Shown one piece after another: positions 26,062 to 35,410 of a stretch of DNA of 50,440 nucleotides; position 1 is the stretch's first letter; every line of letters begins with the position of its first letter. The notes beneath the pieces were generated by a model that worked only from the letters and a program-made list of their open reading frames with translations, did not search any database and was not told the origin of the DNA. This stretch comes from Calditerrivibrio sp. (GTDB lineage Bacteria; Chrysiogenota; Deferribacteres; Deferribacterales; Calditerrivibrionaceae). The stretch spans positions 1 to 50,440 of the forward strand of contig JAOAHS010000019.1 of NCBI GenBank assembly GCA_026415135.1, written 5' to 3'. Both the position numbers and the translations under genes were made by a program.

Positions 26062-26892
26062 GTGTTTAAAAAATGGGTTTTTTTGATCATCCTAGTGTTC
26101 GCTTTTTCAAGTTATACTGACTCTGATACTATAGTTTTTTCTCCACTTCAATTTGAGTCTTCAGGTATGGAATATGAAAAATGGGTCCTTTTTGTTGAGG
26201 AACTTGGCAAAAGATTGAATATTAACATCGAATTTAAGCAATTTAAGGATAATAAAGAGCTTTTAAATGATGTGGTAAATGACAAGATTGGTATAAGCTA
26301 TCTTTGTCCTTTTACCTATGTTCTGGTCAAAGAGAAGAACCCCCAAATAGTGCCTTTATATGTTATTAATATATCAGAAAAAAAATATAAATACAGATGT
26401 GTTTTGTTTACTGTACAAAATAGCATAAAAACGGATAGGCTTGACAAAAGGATGACCTTTGCCCTTGTCAGCCCCTATGCAACGTGTGGTTATTTATCGG
26501 CCGATTATTTATATAAAAAGATGTTCAAAAAAGAGTTTTCTAATGCAAAGTTTGACTATTTAGGTAGTCACAATAAGGTCATAAACTCTGTAATAGCTGG
26601 AAAGTACGATTATGGGTGCACAAATAGTATTCTTTTTGAAAAATATTCTAAGATATTCAATCTAAAAAAAGTCATTGAAACTCCAGAACTTCCTGGTTTT
26701 GTACTGGTAGCTAATAGGAAGCTTATCAATGATGAACTATATAATAAGTTGAAAATATCCATGAAAGAGGTATTTGAGCAACCAGCTGTTAAAAATGTAA
26801 ATCCATACGGAGTTAATGAAATAAGTGATAAAGATTATGATATAATAAGAAAAATGAAACCCAAGTATATCCCTTTTGGAGGTTTGTGGTAA
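26062..26892 (+). CDS. PhnD-like periplasmic binding protein
   Basis: A 276-residue exported protein with a signal peptide (about 1-20), then a phosphonate/phosphate-type substrate-binding fold: IVFSPLQFES, a GISYLCPFTYVLVKEK segment (like the xAPxxYV motif of PhnD), FALVSPYATCGYLSADYLY and NSVIAGKYDYGCTNS. It starts at GTG with GGAGAG seven bases before; a longer frame from 25975 would run through the terminator and lacks a ribosome site. No transporter permease or ATPase is adjacent; instead the next gene is a membrane c-di-GMP-type receptor, so the protein probably presents a ligand to a sensor. The ligand is unknown. Confidence 0.8.
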   Translation: MFKKWVFLIILVFAFSSYTDSDTIVFSPLQFESSGMEYEKWVLFVEELGKRLNINIEFKQFKDNKELLNDVVNDKIGISYLCPFTYVLVKEKNPQIVPLYVINISEKKYKYRCVLFTVQNSIKTDRLDKRMTFALVSPYATCGYLSADYLYKKMFKKEFSNAKFDYLGSHNKVINSVIAGKYDYGCTNSILFEKYSKIFNLKKVIETPELPGFVLVANRKLINDELYNKLKISMKEVFEQPAVKNVNPYGVNEISDKDYDIIRKMKPKYIPFGGLW

Positions 26893-26894
26893 AA

Positions 26895-29800
26895 ATGAAA
26901 AGGCAATCAAACGACAAAAGTTATTTAATTGTGTTTTTGATTGTATATCTTGGAGTGACTTTTCTGATCGTACAGTATATGTTTAGAGCATTTAAAAGGG
27001 AGATGGATTCTCTTATAGGAGCTTCTTTTGAACATGTGTCTTTAAATTATGAAATTGTACGAGATAAATATGATATTCTGATTAGGGCTGAAATGTCTAA
27101 ACTACTTATAGATGAGGTGTTTGTAAAGATTTTAGAAAAACTGAATATTAAAGATGAAAATATTGTCAAAGAGAATCGGAGAGAGCTACTTAAAAAGTTT
27201 TATTCTGTGTACAATGTTTATCTTTCTAAGGGTATTGTGGTCTTTGATGTTTATAATTTGCAGGAAAGATTGTTAAGCTTGAAGAATCCAGAGTTAAGTA
27301 AAATGCCAATTACAGAACAGAATTTTATTTATCAGGCAATTACAAAAAACGATATCGTCACCGGTTATGAGATAATAGATGGAAGGATTGTTTATAGCTA
27401 TAATTATCCTCTAATGGTTAAGGGGCAAGTTGTTGGAGGAATTAAGATAGGTTTTTCTTTGTATTCCATCCAATATTATTTAAATAAGTCTGGTACTTTT
27501 AATTACTTAGTTGTTTTGAACGATAAAAAGCTATTTAAAGAAACTTTAATGACTAAAATTTCTGATAATATAGATTGTTATCATGAAGATGAATCGATAT
27601 TGTTTAATGAAGATATGTCAAAAAATATTGTAAAAAAGATATTGAGCAGACAAGTAAAAGCAGATGAGATAAACAAAAAATTGAGGGAAGAGGGTGATTT
27701 TAATCTAAGTTATAACTATGACGGGGATTCGTATCTTTTGATTTTTAAAAGAATAGCTAAGATCAATCATGCCAATCTTTTTATAATTGGTGGAAAACAA
27801 GAAAGTCTTATAGCTTCTGTAAAACAAAGGTATCTGATGCATACTGCGGTTGCACTTGTTTTAAATACACTGCTTTTTGGGTTGCTATGGTTGTTTATTT
27901 GGAGTAAAATCAAATTACTAAAGTCTGAGAAATTCTTGTCCCTTTTAGTAAAGTTTGTAAAAGGTGGTCTTGTTGCTATCGATAGCAAGGGTAATATCAA
28001 ATTTCATAACGATGCGGTATTCACCATTTTCAAAGATGAAAAGGATCTGTTGGATTTCTTTAGAATTCATGGTGATGTGGACACAAAAGAGGTTTTTTAC
28101 AATGGTAAAAATCTGATATTTTATAAAGATTATTTAAATCTGGATGAGATTTTTCAAGGTTATTTGATCTTTTTTGTTGATATTACTGAAAATGTTAAAC
28201 TACAGGAGAGTGTAAAACTGGCTTATGAGATATTTAAAAACAGTTTAAGCGGTATTATGGTCACAGATACAAATGGAGTAATTTTGGATGTAAATGAAGC
28301 TTTTAGTAAAATTACTGGTTATGAAAAAGAGGATGTACTTGGAAGAAAACCTTCGGTACTAAAGTCTGGATTTCACGATGATGATTTTTATAAAAATATG
28401 TGGGATTCGATACAAAAATATGGGAAATGGGAGGGTGAAATATGGAACAAGAGAAAGAATAATGATATCTATCCGGAGTATTTGACAATATTTACGATAA
28501 AGGACGATTTTGGTGTAACTAAATATTATGTAAGTAGTTTTATAGATATTTCAGACATTAAAAAGTATGAGGAGAAGTTGGAGTATCTGGCATACTACAA
28601 TGAAGTAACAAAACTACCGAATAAGAAATTTTTCTTAATTAAATTAAAGGATTTTATTAGGGATAACAGTTCAAGCAATATAGCTGTATGTTATCTGGAT
28701 ATAGATGGGTTTAAAAAATTTCTTGATAAGTATGGCTTAGAGGTTTCAAATAATATTATTAATCAGATTTCTAATAGGATACTGCCCATACTCAAACCGA
28801 AAGATATTATATCCCACTTTGATGAAGATATGTTTGTTTTTGCAACTATTTTAGAAAAGAATGAGAATTTAGATGAATATCTTGAAAGGATCCAGTGGGC
28901 AATATTTAGGCCTTTTACAGTGGATGGGGAAACTTGGAACTTTACCAGTTCCATAGGTGTAACAATTTACCCTGAGGATAAAGAAACCCCAGACGAGCTT
29001 ATAAGACATGCTCAGCAGGCAATGTTCAACGCAAAGTTGAAAGGTAGAAACAAGATCGCCTACTATGATATTGTTCAAAGTAAGCAGATTGCTATTAGAA
29101 AAGAAAAGGTTGCTGCTATCGACAGAGGTTTAAAAAATAGAGAGTTTATATTATACCTTCAGCCCAAGATCAATGTTGATCTTGGATCTGTTGTGGGTGC
29201 TGAAGTGCTTGTTAGATGGTTGCATCCTGAATACGGCATGATTCCACCATCGGAATTTATTCCTTACATTTACAATTCAGATATTGAGATCGAGTTTGAC
29301 AAATACATATTTGAGGAATCGATTAATGCATTAGAAAAGCTTAGAACAAAGGGAGTCGATATCAAGGTAAGTATAAATATATCTCCAAAGGCCCTCTTAA
29401 ATGAAGAACTACTTAAGTTTGTTCGTGATATTGTTTCAAAAAGGGATCAAACTGTTTGTAGAAGTATAGAGATAGAGATTATTGAGTCCACATCTATAAA
29501 TAATCTGGAAAAAGCAGCATCGATTCTTAGTGAATTTAAAAAGATGGGTTTTAGTACTTCAGTGGACGATTTCGGAACTGGTTATGCTTCTTTGGACTAT
29601 ATCAAGTCTCTGCCAATAGACACGGTGAAGATAGATAGAATTTTTGTTATCGATTTATTAAAGGATCCAACAGATTTAAATATTTCTGAAGTAGTGATAC
29701 TTCTTGCTAGAGCATTTAATAAGGAGATAGTGGCTGAAGGGGTGGAGGATATGATGACAGCTGCAGCTTTGTATAAATTGGGTTGTAATACATTTCAGGG

Positions 29801-30230
29801 GTATTTTATTTCAAAGCCTTTACCTTTAGATGAATTTATCAAAAAATATGATGAGCTTAATACAATAAATATAAAGAAATCTCTGGAATCTTACTTCAAA
29901 AATAAAGAAGATATTGAGATCTTTGCTCTCATAAATGCCATCTCTGAAATTTTAGAGTTAGTAGAGAAGATAGAAGTAAAAGATTTTGATAAGAATAAAT
30001 ACGATAAAATATTTTTTAATCTGATGGCCTGGCTTAATAACAAAGGGAATTCATATTTTATGCGGAAAACAGATTATGCTCCAATAATAGAAAAGATTAA
30101 TAAGGTTAAAAATATCCTTGAAAAGATCAATAGAAAGGATTACCCCAAAGATATGCTTAGCGCTTATATCGAAGAATTAAAGAATATATACATGTTGATA
30201 AAAGTCGATTATGAAAATCTTTGTGTATGA
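26895..30230 (+). CDS. Membrane PAS/degenerate GGDEF/EAL protein
   Basis: A 1111-residue sensor, probably a c-di-GMP phosphodiesterase. Order: membrane helix (about 10-30), extracytoplasmic sensor region (to about 312), second helix (about 314-335), a poorly conserved PAS-like segment (350-440), a clear PAS domain (450-560; GIMVTDTNGVILDVNEAFSKITGY), GGDEF-like domain (575-740), EAL domain (750-990), C-terminal helices. The GGDEF motif reads HFDEDMF, so cyclase activity is unlikely. EAL motifs are kept: EVLVRWLHPE, SINISPKAL, DDFGTGYASLDYIKSLPID, VAEGVED, CNTFQGYFISKPL. The ATG lies two bases after the PhnD-like stop; a GTG at 26886 is an alternative start. Confidence 0.88.
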   Translation: MKRQSNDKSYLIVFLIVYLGVTFLIVQYMFRAFKREMDSLIGASFEHVSLNYEIVRDKYDILIRAEMSKLLIDEVFVKILEKLNIKDENIVKENRRELLKKFYSVYNVYLSKGIVVFDVYNLQERLLSLKNPELSKMPITEQNFIYQAITKNDIVTGYEIIDGRIVYSYNYPLMVKGQVVGGIKIGFSLYSIQYYLNKSGTFNYLVVLNDKKLFKETLMTKISDNIDCYHEDESILFNEDMSKNIVKKILSRQVKADEINKKLREEGDFNLSYNYDGDSYLLIFKRIAKINHANLFIIGGKQESLIASVKQRYLMHTAVALVLNTLLFGLLWLFIWSKIKLLKSEKFLSLLVKFVKGGLVAIDSKGNIKFHNDAVFTIFKDEKDLLDFFRIHGDVDTKEVFYNGKNLIFYKDYLNLDEIFQGYLIFFVDITENVKLQESVKLAYEIFKNSLSGIMVTDTNGVILDVNEAFSKITGYEKEDVLGRKPSVLKSGFHDDDFYKNMWDSIQKYGKWEGEIWNKRKNNDIYPEYLTIFTIKDDFGVTKYYVSSFIDISDIKKYEEKLEYLAYYNEVTKLPNKKFFLIKLKDFIRDNSSSNIAVCYLDIDGFKKFLDKYGLEVSNNIINQISNRILPILKPKDIISHFDEDMFVFATILEKNENLDEYLERIQWAIFRPFTVDGETWNFTSSIGVTIYPEDKETPDELIRHAQQAMFNAKLKGRNKIAYYDIVQSKQIAIRKEKVAAIDRGLKNREFILYLQPKINVDLGSVVGAEVLVRWLHPEYGMIPPSEFIPYIYNSDIEIEFDKYIFEESINALEKLRTKGVDIKVSINISPKALLNEELLKFVRDIVSKRDQTVCRSIEIEIIESTSINNLEKAASILSEFKKMGFSTSVDDFGTGYASLDYIKSLPIDTVKIDRIFVIDLLKDPTDLNISEVVILLARAFNKEIVAEGVEDMMTAAALYKLGCNTFQGYFISKPLPLDEFIKKYDELNTINIKKSLESYFKNKEDIEIFALINAISEILELVEKIEVKDFDKNKYDKIFFNLMAWLNNKGNSYFMRKTDYAPIIEKINKVKNILEKINRKDYPKDMLSAYIEELKNIYMLIKVDYENLCV

Positions 30231-30280
30231 ATTATAAACTAATTAAAGTAAAGTTAAGTTTTTTGTGGTTATGTTCAGTT

Positions 30281-30952
30281 TTACCTATTTTGTTTAATGT
30301 CTTCTAAGAGACTGAAAAAGGTATCCTCTATGTAGTTAGACATTTTAAATATAGGTATATTCTTGTAAAAACTAGATATTGTAACAGTGAAGTTGCTTGA
30401 TATCTTTTGGTCATGGTCAAAAAAAGTATTATAGATCATGGCAATTACGCTGATATTTCTAATCAATAATGCCTCAAGGGTAAGCAATGTATGATTTATA
30501 CTTCCTAATTTAGCATGGGTTACAAGAACAACTTCGGTGTCTAACTCCTTTATGAGATCTATTGTAAGATAACTGTACGTTAAAGGAACCATAGCTCCAC
30601 CAGCACCTTCTATTATTACGAAATCATAGTGTGGTGTTAAGCTATTCAAGCTATTTTTTATCCTTTCTTTATCTATTGTTTTGTTTTCCATTTGTGCCGA
30701 TAGATGTGGGGAGGCAGGATAGTTAAATAGATACGGGCAGGTGATACCATTTAAATCCTCTAATGTAAGCTCTGTCCCCATTATTTCCCTGTGTTTTATA
30801 ATGTCTTCAATTACGTTACTACCTGTCTGTACAGGTTTTGCTGTTATTACCTTGTGGTATCTTTCTTTTAGGCCTTTTGCAATGAGTCCTGTGGCATAGG
30901 TTTTCCCTACACCTGTGTCTATTCCTGTTATAAAAATTAGCTTAGCTTTCAT
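30281..30952 (-). CDS. bioD: Dethiobiotin synthase
   Basis: A 223-residue ATP-dependent carboxylase closing the ureido ring of dethiobiotin. The P-loop is ITGIDTGVGKTYATG (residues 8-22), AKPVQTGSN carries the second conserved Lys, and IIEGAGGAMVPL is the standard central motif. The start at 30952 overlaps the upstream stop by ATGA, preferred over an in-frame ATG at 30967. No other biotin genes are nearby; its partner here is an ABC ATPase. Confidence 0.92.
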   Translation of the reverse strand: MKAKLIFITGIDTGVGKTYATGLIAKGLKERYHKVITAKPVQTGSNVIEDIIKHREIMGTELTLEDLNGITCPYLFNYPASPHLSAQMENKTIDKERIKNSLNSLTPHYDFVIIEGAGGAMVPLTYSYLTIDLIKELDTEVVLVTHAKLGSINHTLLTLEALLIRNISVIAMIYNTFFDHDQKISSNFTVTISSFYKNIPIFKMSNYIEDTFFSLLEDIKQNR

Positions 30953-31866
30953 AAAGGGTAATGACATTTTATATTGTTTTTAAAAGATGGCTTTTCATTT
31001 AAGCATTTTTCTTTTACAAAAGGGCATCTGGTGCTAAAGATACATTTATGTCTAAATATATGGCTATTTTTGGGGATATTGCCGGGTATTGTTTCCAGGT
31101 ATTCCACATCATTTTTTATGCTTGGTACAGATTTTTTTAGTAAATAGGTATAAGGGTGTTTTATGTTATCTTTAAGTAGATCTTCTCCATTTAAAATCTC
31201 CATCATCTCCCCTGCATACAGGATTAAAACCCTGTCGGATATAGATTGTAACAATTTTAGGTCATGGGATATGAAAAGTATCGTTAATTGTTTTTCTTTG
31301 TTTATTTTAAACAATAGGTTTAGTATCTCCTGCTGGATGGTGACATCTAAAGCGGTTGTGGGTTCATCTGCGATGAGTATTTCCGGATTAGAAGCCAGAG
31401 CCATACCAATCATGACCCTCTGATTCATACCACCACTTAAGTTGTGGGGATAACTGTTTAATCTCAGATCTGGCTTATCAATCTCTACAGATTTTAGAAT
31501 TTCTATGGCCTTCTTTTTAAAGTCTATGTTTTTGTGATACAATTTTATGGTTTCGATGAGTTGATCACCAATAGTTAGAACAGGATTTATAGAGGATGAT
31601 GGGTTTTGAAATATCATGGAGATATGCTTTCCGCGAAGTTCTTTAAGATCACTTTTTTTATAGCTAATACCGCAGAATTTTATGTCGCTAAAATGGATAT
31701 CAAAATAACTTGGCAGTAGATCAAGCAGAAATTTAGCAAGAACTGTCTTCCCTGAACCAGATTCCCCAGCTATACCCAAGATCTCACCCTTTTTGACTTC
31801 GAAGGCCACATCTTGTAGTATAATATGATCATTTATACTGATGTTCAAATTATCAATTAGTAGCAT
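30949..31866 (-). CDS. Oligopeptide-type ABC transporter ATPase (DppD/OppD)
   Basis: A 305-residue ATP-binding protein: Walker A GESGSGKTVLAK (about 35-46), Q-loop MIFQNPSSSINP, signature LSGGMNQRVMIG, Walker B ILIADEPTTALDVT, H-loop ILFISHD, and a C-terminal oligopeptide/nickel-type extension ending CIFSTRCPFVKEKCLNEKP, whose Cys residues often bind an iron-sulfur cluster. Permeases and binding protein of the transporter are not in the window. It is divergent from dnaG with a gap of only 49 bases and ATGA-coupled to bioD. Confidence 0.9.
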   Translation of the reverse strand: MLLIDNLNISINDHIILQDVAFEVKKGEILGIAGESGSGKTVLAKFLLDLLPSYFDIHFSDIKFCGISYKKSDLKELRGKHISMIFQNPSSSINPVLTIGDQLIETIKLYHKNIDFKKKAIEILKSVEIDKPDLRLNSYPHNLSGGMNQRVMIGMALASNPEILIADEPTTALDVTIQQEILNLLFKINKEKQLTILFISHDLKLLQSISDRVLILYAGEMMEILNGEDLLKDNIKHPYTYLLKKSVPSIKNDVEYLETIPGNIPKNSHIFRHKCIFSTRCPFVKEKCLNEKPSFKNNIKCHYPL

Positions 31867-31915
31867 GCAAAAATAATATTTGAAAATTTTTTGTTTGTCT
31901 ATATTATATTTTTAT

Positions 31916-33598
31916 ATGGGTGAACTAAAGGATATTATTTTAGAACGAATTGATATTGCTGATTATATATCTCAATACGTGGACTTGAAAAAGAATGGAA
32001 GCTCTTATAGAGGGTTATGCCCTTTTCATTATGAAAAAACACCATCCTTTTATGTGACTCCATCAAAAAGGCTTTTTCATTGTTTTGGGTGTGGGAGTGC
32101 AGGCAATGTTATTACTTTTGCCATGAAATACCACAATCTGAGTTTCACAGATGCTCTTAAGATGCTTGCTGCAAAAGCAGGTATAGAGTTTGAAAAAAAG
32201 ATGCAGATCGACAAGGGTTTAATAGAATTAAAGAGATTGCATTATGATATAAGTGTTGTTTCTCAGGAGATGTTATTGGATAATATTGGGACGGTGTATC
32301 TTGATTATTTGAAAAAGAGGGGATTTGACGAAAAGGATATTGTAGATTTTTCTTTGGGGTTTATACCTGATGGATACAATTTTAGTGGTTTATTAAAGAA
32401 ATACTCCTATGATATCATAAAAAAATCTGGGTTGTTTTATTACAGGGATGGACAGGATATTTTTAAATTTTCTGGGAGATTACTCATCCCTATTAGAGAT
32501 ATTTTTGGAGAGATTGTTGCTTTTTCAGGTAGAGATATTATGGGGGCTATGCCAAAATATATTAATTCTCCAGAGACACCTATATTTAAAAAAGGTAGTC
32601 TGCTTTATAATCTCAATAAGGCAAGAGAACATAGTTTGAAGTTAAAAACGATGTATATTGTGGAAGGTTACTTTGATGTCATTAGGATGTGGAAGCATGG
32701 ATATATGAATGTTGTTTCATCTATGGGTACAGCATTTACCTACGAACATGCCCAACTTGTAAAGCGATATGCTGAAAATCCGATTGTTATATTTGATGGA
32801 GATCAAGCGGGTGTAAATGCTGCTCTAAAGATTCTCGAGCCTTTTATTTCTGTTAATACTATTCCAGAGGTGGTTTTTTTACCAGAAGGAGAGGATCCTG
32901 ATACATTTTTAAGGGATAGAGGGGAGCAGTTTGAGGAGGTACTTTTAAATAAAAAGGACCTGTTGATCATGTTATCTGAAAGGTATGCTAAGATGGATGG
33001 TTCTCTTTCCAGAAAGGTCAAGATTTATGAGTCTTTGGTAAAAAAGATCGAAAAATTTCCCGAGTCCTCCTTAAAAAGTGCTTATACAGAAAAGCTCAAA
33101 ACTATTTTTAATATTAATGCAGAACTTTTGGTTTCAAAAAGGATCTTTAAAAAAGATTCAAAGATAAAGCCTAAGGATTTGAGATATATATATGAAGATG
33201 ATTTTTTAGCATCGCTGTTTATAATAAAAGATGAGGAGTTGATTTCCAATTTAATTGATGGCTTGAGCAAGGAGTTTTTTTATCAGGATAAAAGAGGGTT
33301 AATATTTGAGAAAATAGTTGACATTATGAGAAGTTCTGGTAATATAGATACCCTTTTTAATGATGAGGAAGTTGGTGAACTTGTATCGTATATGGTTTCC
33401 CAAAGGAATTATGTTGAGCCTTACAAAATAGCTATTTTAAATAGAAACAAACTTATATACAATCATATAAACAAAGAGAAATTACAACTTCAAGAACAGT
33501 TAAAGATTGTGTCAGATGTAAAAATGTCTATGGAGATTTTAAAGAAAATAGATGATTTGACCAAAGAAATGATTAAATATAATAAAGTGGAGGCATAA
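31916..33598 (+). CDS. dnaG: DNA primase
   Basis: A 560-residue primase that makes RNA primers for replication. The N-terminal zinc finger is LCPFHYEKTPSF to HCFGCGSAGNV (about residues 36-65, CHCC ligands); the TOPRIM core has MYIVEGYFDVIRM, VVSSMGTAFTYEHA and VIFDGDQAG. The C-terminal helicase-interaction region is short and divergent. The ATG at 31916 is chosen because the family begins here (ELKDIILERIDIADYISQYVDL); no clear Shine-Dalgarno is seen. It forms the dnaG-rpoD part of the macromolecular synthesis operon; rpsU is not upstream. Confidence 0.94.
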   Translation: MGELKDIILERIDIADYISQYVDLKKNGSSYRGLCPFHYEKTPSFYVTPSKRLFHCFGCGSAGNVITFAMKYHNLSFTDALKMLAAKAGIEFEKKMQIDKGLIELKRLHYDISVVSQEMLLDNIGTVYLDYLKKRGFDEKDIVDFSLGFIPDGYNFSGLLKKYSYDIIKKSGLFYYRDGQDIFKFSGRLLIPIRDIFGEIVAFSGRDIMGAMPKYINSPETPIFKKGSLLYNLNKAREHSLKLKTMYIVEGYFDVIRMWKHGYMNVVSSMGTAFTYEHAQLVKRYAENPIVIFDGDQAGVNAALKILEPFISVNTIPEVVFLPEGEDPDTFLRDRGEQFEEVLLNKKDLLIMLSERYAKMDGSLSRKVKIYESLVKKIEKFPESSLKSAYTEKLKTIFNINAELLVSKRIFKKDSKIKPKDLRYIYEDDFLASLFIIKDEELISNLIDGLSKEFFYQDKRGLIFEKIVDIMRSSGNIDTLFNDEEVGELVSYMVSQRNYVEPYKIAILNRNKLIYNHINKEKLQLQEQLKIVSDVKMSMEILKKIDDLTKEMIKYNKVEA

Positions 33599-33601
33599 TT
33601 G

Positions 33602-35407
33602 ATGTCAAAGAAAGTGAAGTTGCCTGATTTAAAACCGCTTATCGCATTAGGAAAGGAGAAAGGTTTTCTTACTTTTGATGAAATAAATGAGATAATACCG
33701 GAAGATGTCTTGTCGCCAGAGATTTTGGAGGAGATTCTGGTGAGATTAAAGCAACTGAAGATAGATGTAATAGACAATAGGAATAGTTCTGCACCTGTGA
33801 TCACATCCCCTATTATCGAGGATGAAGAGATAGAGCTGGACGAACTGGAGACCGATGATTTGTCTATTGATGAGAGTCTGGAAGATGGTTTGTCTTTTGA
33901 TGATCCCGTCAAACTCTATTTAAGGGAGATGGGGAATATCCCTTTACTCAGTAGGGATGAAGAAACTGAAGTGGCTAAAGAGATAGAAAATGGTCAAAAA
34001 AGGGTGATTGTTAATACTTTTTCGTTTATTTATGCTGCTGAGAAGTTTTTATCCATAGTGGAAGATATCAAAAACGGTAATTTCAAGCTTAAGGATTTGG
34101 TGGACTTTGAAGATATGAGTATAGAAGATGAGGTTGATATAGATGAGATGGATGAAGATGAGTTAAAAAGGTTGAAAGATGAGAGGGACTTAAAACTTAG
34201 GGATGAGTATCTGACGATCCTGGATGATATCTGTGTAAAGATATCTGAGGCTGTAAAGATCTGTAGAAAGTTGAAAACCATAAAGAAGCACGATAGAGTG
34301 GAGTCTATAAGATGTACAGTTAATGATCTTTTAGAAGATGTAGCCAATCAGCTTTTGAAGATAAAAGTTAACTATAACCTTATCTGTAACATAGCAAAAG
34401 AAATATCAGCTTTTTATGATGAGCTATACCAGCAGGAGAAAGATCTAAAAAAGATTATAGATATTTTCAGGTATAAAGACGAGAATATTGATTACATCCA
34501 TTTCGATGTTAAAAATTTAGAGATGAATGAAAATAAGGCTCTTACTCAAAAAGAGGTACAAAACCTTATTGCAAAATTCAAAATGATTCAACAAAAGGCA
34601 CAAAAAAATTTAAAGCTTTTGGGATATAACAGGTTTGAACTTGATAGTCTTCATAACGCCCTGATTCATAATCTCACCAAGACGGAGGAATATAAAACAA
34701 AACTTATTCAGTCAAATCTAAGGCTCGTTGTAAGTATAGCAAAAAAATATACAAACCGTGGTCTTCAGTTTTTGGATCTGATACAAGAAGGGAATATAGG
34801 GTTAATGAAGGCAGTAGAAAAGTTTGAATATCAGAGGGGGTATAAATTCTCCACGTATGCTACGTGGTGGATAAGACAAGCTATAACGAGAGCCATTGCA
34901 GATCAGGCAAGGACAATTAGGATTCCAGTCCATATGATAGAAACAATAAATAAGATGATGAAGGTGTCAAGGAATCTCCAGGTGGAGTTGGGAAGGGAGC
35001 CTACACCAGAAGAGATAGCAATGAAGATGGATGTTCCGGTGGAAAAGGTGAAAAAAGTGTTAAGGATTGCAAAAGAGCCTGTATCTTTAGAAACACCTAT
35101 TGGAGAGGATGAGGATAGCTCTTTAGGCGATTTTATAGAGGATAAAAAATCGAAAAACCCCCTTGATGAGGTTATTTACCTTAAATTAAGTGAACATACA
35201 AAACAGATCTTGGATACCCTTTCTCCGAGAGAGGCTTCTGTCTTGAGATTAAGATTTGGGATAGATTGCGCATCAGACCATACATTGGAAGAGGTTGGTA
35301 AGAAATTTAATGTTACTCGGGAGAGGATTAGACAGATAGAGGCTAAGGCTTTGAGAAAATTGAGACACCCCACTAGAAGCAGGATCCTTAAAACCTTTGG
35401 AGAGTAA
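33602..35407 (+). CDS. rpoD: Primary sigma factor RpoD (sigma70)
   Basis: A 601-residue sigma factor. Region 1.1-like N-terminus with an acidic stretch (about 60-100), region 1.2 [21 protein letters not shown], an acidic non-conserved insertion (about 150-300), region 2 [37 protein letters not shown] through [18 protein letters not shown], region 3, and region 4 helix-turn-helix [37 protein letters not shown] precedes the ATG at 33602. The near-consensus -35/-10 elements elsewhere in the window fit its intact regions 2.4 and 4.2. Confidence 0.96.
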   Translation: MSKKVKLPDLKPLIALGKEKGFLTFDEINEIIPEDVLSPEILEEILVRLKQLKIDVIDNRNSSAPVITSPIIEDEEIELDELETDDLSIDESLEDGLSFDDPVKLYLREMGNIPLLSRDEETEVAKEIENGQKRVIVNTFSFIYAAEKFLSIVEDIKNGNFKLKDLVDFEDMSIEDEVDIDEMDEDELKRLKDERDLKLRDEYLTILDDICVKISEAVKICRKLKTIKKHDRVESIRCTVNDLLEDVANQLLKIKVNYNLICNIAKEISAFYDELYQQEKDLKKIIDIFRYKDENIDYIHFDVKNLEMNENKALTQKEVQNLIAKFKMIQQKAQKNLKLLGYNRFELDSLHNALIHNLTKTEEYKTKLIQSNLRLVVSIAKKYTNRGLQFLDLIQEGNIGLMKAVEKFEYQRGYKFSTYATWWIRQAITRAIADQARTIRIPVHMIETINKMMKVSRNLQVELGREPTPEEIAMKMDVPVEKVKKVLRIAKEPVSLETPIGEDEDSSLGDFIEDKKSKNPLDEVIYLKLSEHTKQILDTLSPREASVLRLRFGIDCASDHTLEEVGKKFNVTRERIRQIEAKALRKLRHPTRSRILKTFGE

Positions 35408-35410
35408 GCA

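Noticed and set aside
33490-33912. 140-residue Ser-rich minus-strand frame over dnaG/rpoD
   Set aside because: Composition (long Ser runs) is the mirror of the acidic stretch in RpoD; no start signals.
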